A DNA stretch of 6,441 nucleotides from an uncultured Flavobacteriia bacterium (lineage in GTDB: Bacteria > Bacteroidota > Bacteroidia > Flavobacteriales_D > Crocinitomicaceae). Below, in pieces: positions 5,150-6,441 of this stretch. Location of the stretch: the NCBI GenBank assembly GCA_903887095.1, contig CAISOQ010000112.1:1-6441 (forward strand). Direction: 5' to 3'. How positions within the stretch are numbered: the stretch's first letter is position 1; each line of letters starts with the position of its first letter. The position numbers were made by a program, and so were the translations under genes. The notes beneath the pieces are model-generated. The model ran no database searches and was not told where the DNA came from. It saw only the letters and a list, made by a program, of their open reading frames with translations.

Positions 5150-6441
5150 TTGAACGGCATCAAGACTGAAATACGAGAACTTTGGCTGCAGGCACGATTA
5201 AATTGTGACACTGATTCGCAATTAAGTTTGAAGCTATCCAATGAAGCACTCAAGAAAGCAGAAATGCATTCAAGGGAAGAAGAAATTATTCTTTCCAAAG
5301 AAGTAATTGCCTACCAAATTTGGCATAGCGACAATCTTAAAAAAGCCTTGGAAATATTAACAGAAACCAAAGCGAGAAGGGATGTTCATCACTTTTATGA
5401 ACATTACGATTGGCATGCAAAGACGGTTGCAATGATTCATTGGGGACAAGGAAATTATGATGTTGCTTTTCAGACGATTTACGATGCACTTTCCATTCTC
5501 GACACTTTAGATGGTGAAAAAAATAAATGCCTCTGCTACTGGGCTCTTGGTGTATTCTTTTTTGATTTAAAGGATGTTCAGCGCTCTCTGGATTATTACG
5601 AGCAATCTCTTTCCATAAGTAGTGAAGACCCATTAATGGACAACAACATAACAGCATACAATCTCATTGGAATTGGTTGCTGTAAAAAGGAATTGGGTGA
5701 AGTAGATGAGGCTCAACTTCTCTTCGAGCAAGCAATTTCAAAAAGTGCTCAATACAATCAATGGATGCAACGTTCGCGCTGCAAATATGAACTCGGACTT
5801 ATCCATTTCGAAAAGGGTCATCTAAGCGAAGCCAAGCATTTATTGCAATTAAGTTTAAAATTACGCCGCGAAAACAACCTTTTACCGGGCATGATTAGTT
5901 GCCTCATGATGTTAACAGAAATTGAAAAAGTGCAAGGTCAATTTATTGCAGCAATTTCATTGGTACATGAAGCTTTGGATATTTCCCAAAAGCTAGGGTC
6001 AAAAACAAAACTTTACCAATGCTATGAAAAATTGGCATCTCTTCATAAAACATTACAAGATTATCAAAAAGCGTTTCATTACCTCGAACTGTTTCATCAA
6101 GTGCGGTCCGAGGTAGCCGGTGAAAAATCAAACAACCGCATCAAGGAATTGGAGACGAAGTTTTCTTCCATGCAAGCTGAGAAAGAGGCCGAAATCCACC
6201 GGCTTAAAAATGTCGAGTTAAAAGAAAAAAACGAAGAAATTCTATCCAGTGTACAATATGCACGGTACATTCAAAATGCTATTTTACCTTCTGAAACTTT
6301 TATAAGCAAGCACCTCAAAGAATACTTCCTCATCTATCAACCGAAAGACATTGTTGCAGGTGATTTTTACTGGCTTGAATCACATAGAGATAAAATTTTG
6401 TTTGCTGTGGCTGATTGCACTGGACATGGTGTTCCGGGTGC
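5150..6441 (+). CDS. TPR / coiled-coil / SpoIIE-type (PP2C-like) serine phosphatase signalling protein, 3' end outside window
   Basis: An open frame of 430 codons with no stop before the right edge. The in-frame stop before it is TAA 5135-5137; between the two, TTG 5150 is the only usual start codon, giving MNGIKTEIRELW. The first in-frame ATG (5264) would remove 38 residues that look like the first helices. Residues ~5-318 are repeated amphipathic helices of TPR type (for example GNYDVAFQTIYDALSIL, KYELGLIHFEKGHLSEAKHL and KTLQDYQKAFHYLELF). Residues ~328-366 form a charged coiled coil, then the linker SVQYARYIQNAILP (367-380). The SpoIIE/RsbU-like phosphatase domain starts at about 385: PKDIVAGDFYW (398-408) and ADCTGHGVPG (421-430) are its first metal-binding Asp motifs, with D405 and D422 the likely ligands. 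The remaining ~200 residues lie beyond the window. Proteins of this design probably dephosphorylate anti-sigma-antagonist-type partners after sensing through the TPRs; the partner is unknown. No signal peptide is seen, so it appears cytoplasmic. Confidence 0.88.
   Translation, partial: MNGIKTEIRELWLQARLNCDTDSQLSLKLSNEALKKAEMHSREEEIILSKEVIAYQIWHSDNLKKALEILTETKARRDVHHFYEHYDWHAKTVAMIHWGQGNYDVAFQTIYDALSILDTLDGEKNKCLCYWALGVFFFDLKDVQRSLDYYEQSLSISSEDPLMDNNITAYNLIGIGCCKKELGEVDEAQLLFEQAISKSAQYNQWMQRSRCKYELGLIHFEKGHLSEAKHLLQLSLKLRRENNLLPGMISCLMMLTEIEKVQGQFIAAISLVHEALDISQKLGSKTKLYQCYEKLASLHKTLQDYQKAFHYLELFHQVRSEVAGEKSNNRIKELETKFSSMQAEKEAEIHRLKNVELKEKNEEILSSVQYARYIQNAILPSETFISKHLKEYFLIYQPKDIVAGDFYWLESHRDKILFAVADCTGHGVPG

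Noticed and set aside
5337..5657. A 106-codon - strand open frame inside the TPR region
   Set aside because: It is antisense to the TPR-SpoIIE frame, which carries recognisable repeats and phosphatase motifs on the + strand.
1..6441. Search for a mobile element, CRISPR array, tRNA, toxin-antitoxin or defence genes
   Set aside because: Nearly all the sequence is accounted for by six conserved-type genes and short spacers; no transposase motif, spaced direct-repeat array, cloverleaf or defence-type domain was seen.

Overview
The window looks like ordinary chromosomal DNA from a Bacteroidota species, most likely Flavobacteriales. The clues are a secreted protein with a type IX secretion (T9SS) C-terminal sorting domain, a carboxypeptidase-regulatory/TonB-plug protein, AT-rich leaders without Shine-Dalgarno sequences, and promoter elements of the Bacteroidota TAnnTTTG type. 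A family such as Crocinitomicaceae would fit, but the sequence does not settle the genus.

Layout, left to right. (1) The 3' end of a SprT-like gene overlaps manC (mannose-1-phosphate guanylyltransferase) by the ATGA junction; both are on the + strand. (2) manC converges on a - strand gene for a short exported protein made of a carboxypeptidase-regulatory-like domain and a TonB plug domain with no beta-barrel; a 15-bp hairpin lies between the two stop codons. (3) fabD (malonyl-CoA:ACP transacylase) on the - strand has its own promoter and terminator. (4) A 598-residue secreted T9SS cargo protein on the - strand also has its own terminator and a plausible promoter. (5) A ~200-bp divergent intergenic region contains four TTGAAC repeats and a perfect 7-bp dyad. 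(6) A + strand gene for a TPR / coiled-coil / SpoIIE-type phosphatase signalling protein starts from a probable TTG codon and runs off the right edge.

The genes serve separate functions: sugar-nucleotide synthesis, fatty-acid initiation, outer-membrane and secreted proteins, and signalling. Terminators separate most of them, so apart from sprT-manC they appear to be single transcription units. I see no mobile element, CRISPR array, tRNA or rRNA, phage gene or defence system. I found no convincing undescribed multi-gene system. The most useful points are the TTG-started TPR-SpoIIE gene, the barrel-less plug protein, and the repeats and dyad in the divergent intergenic region.
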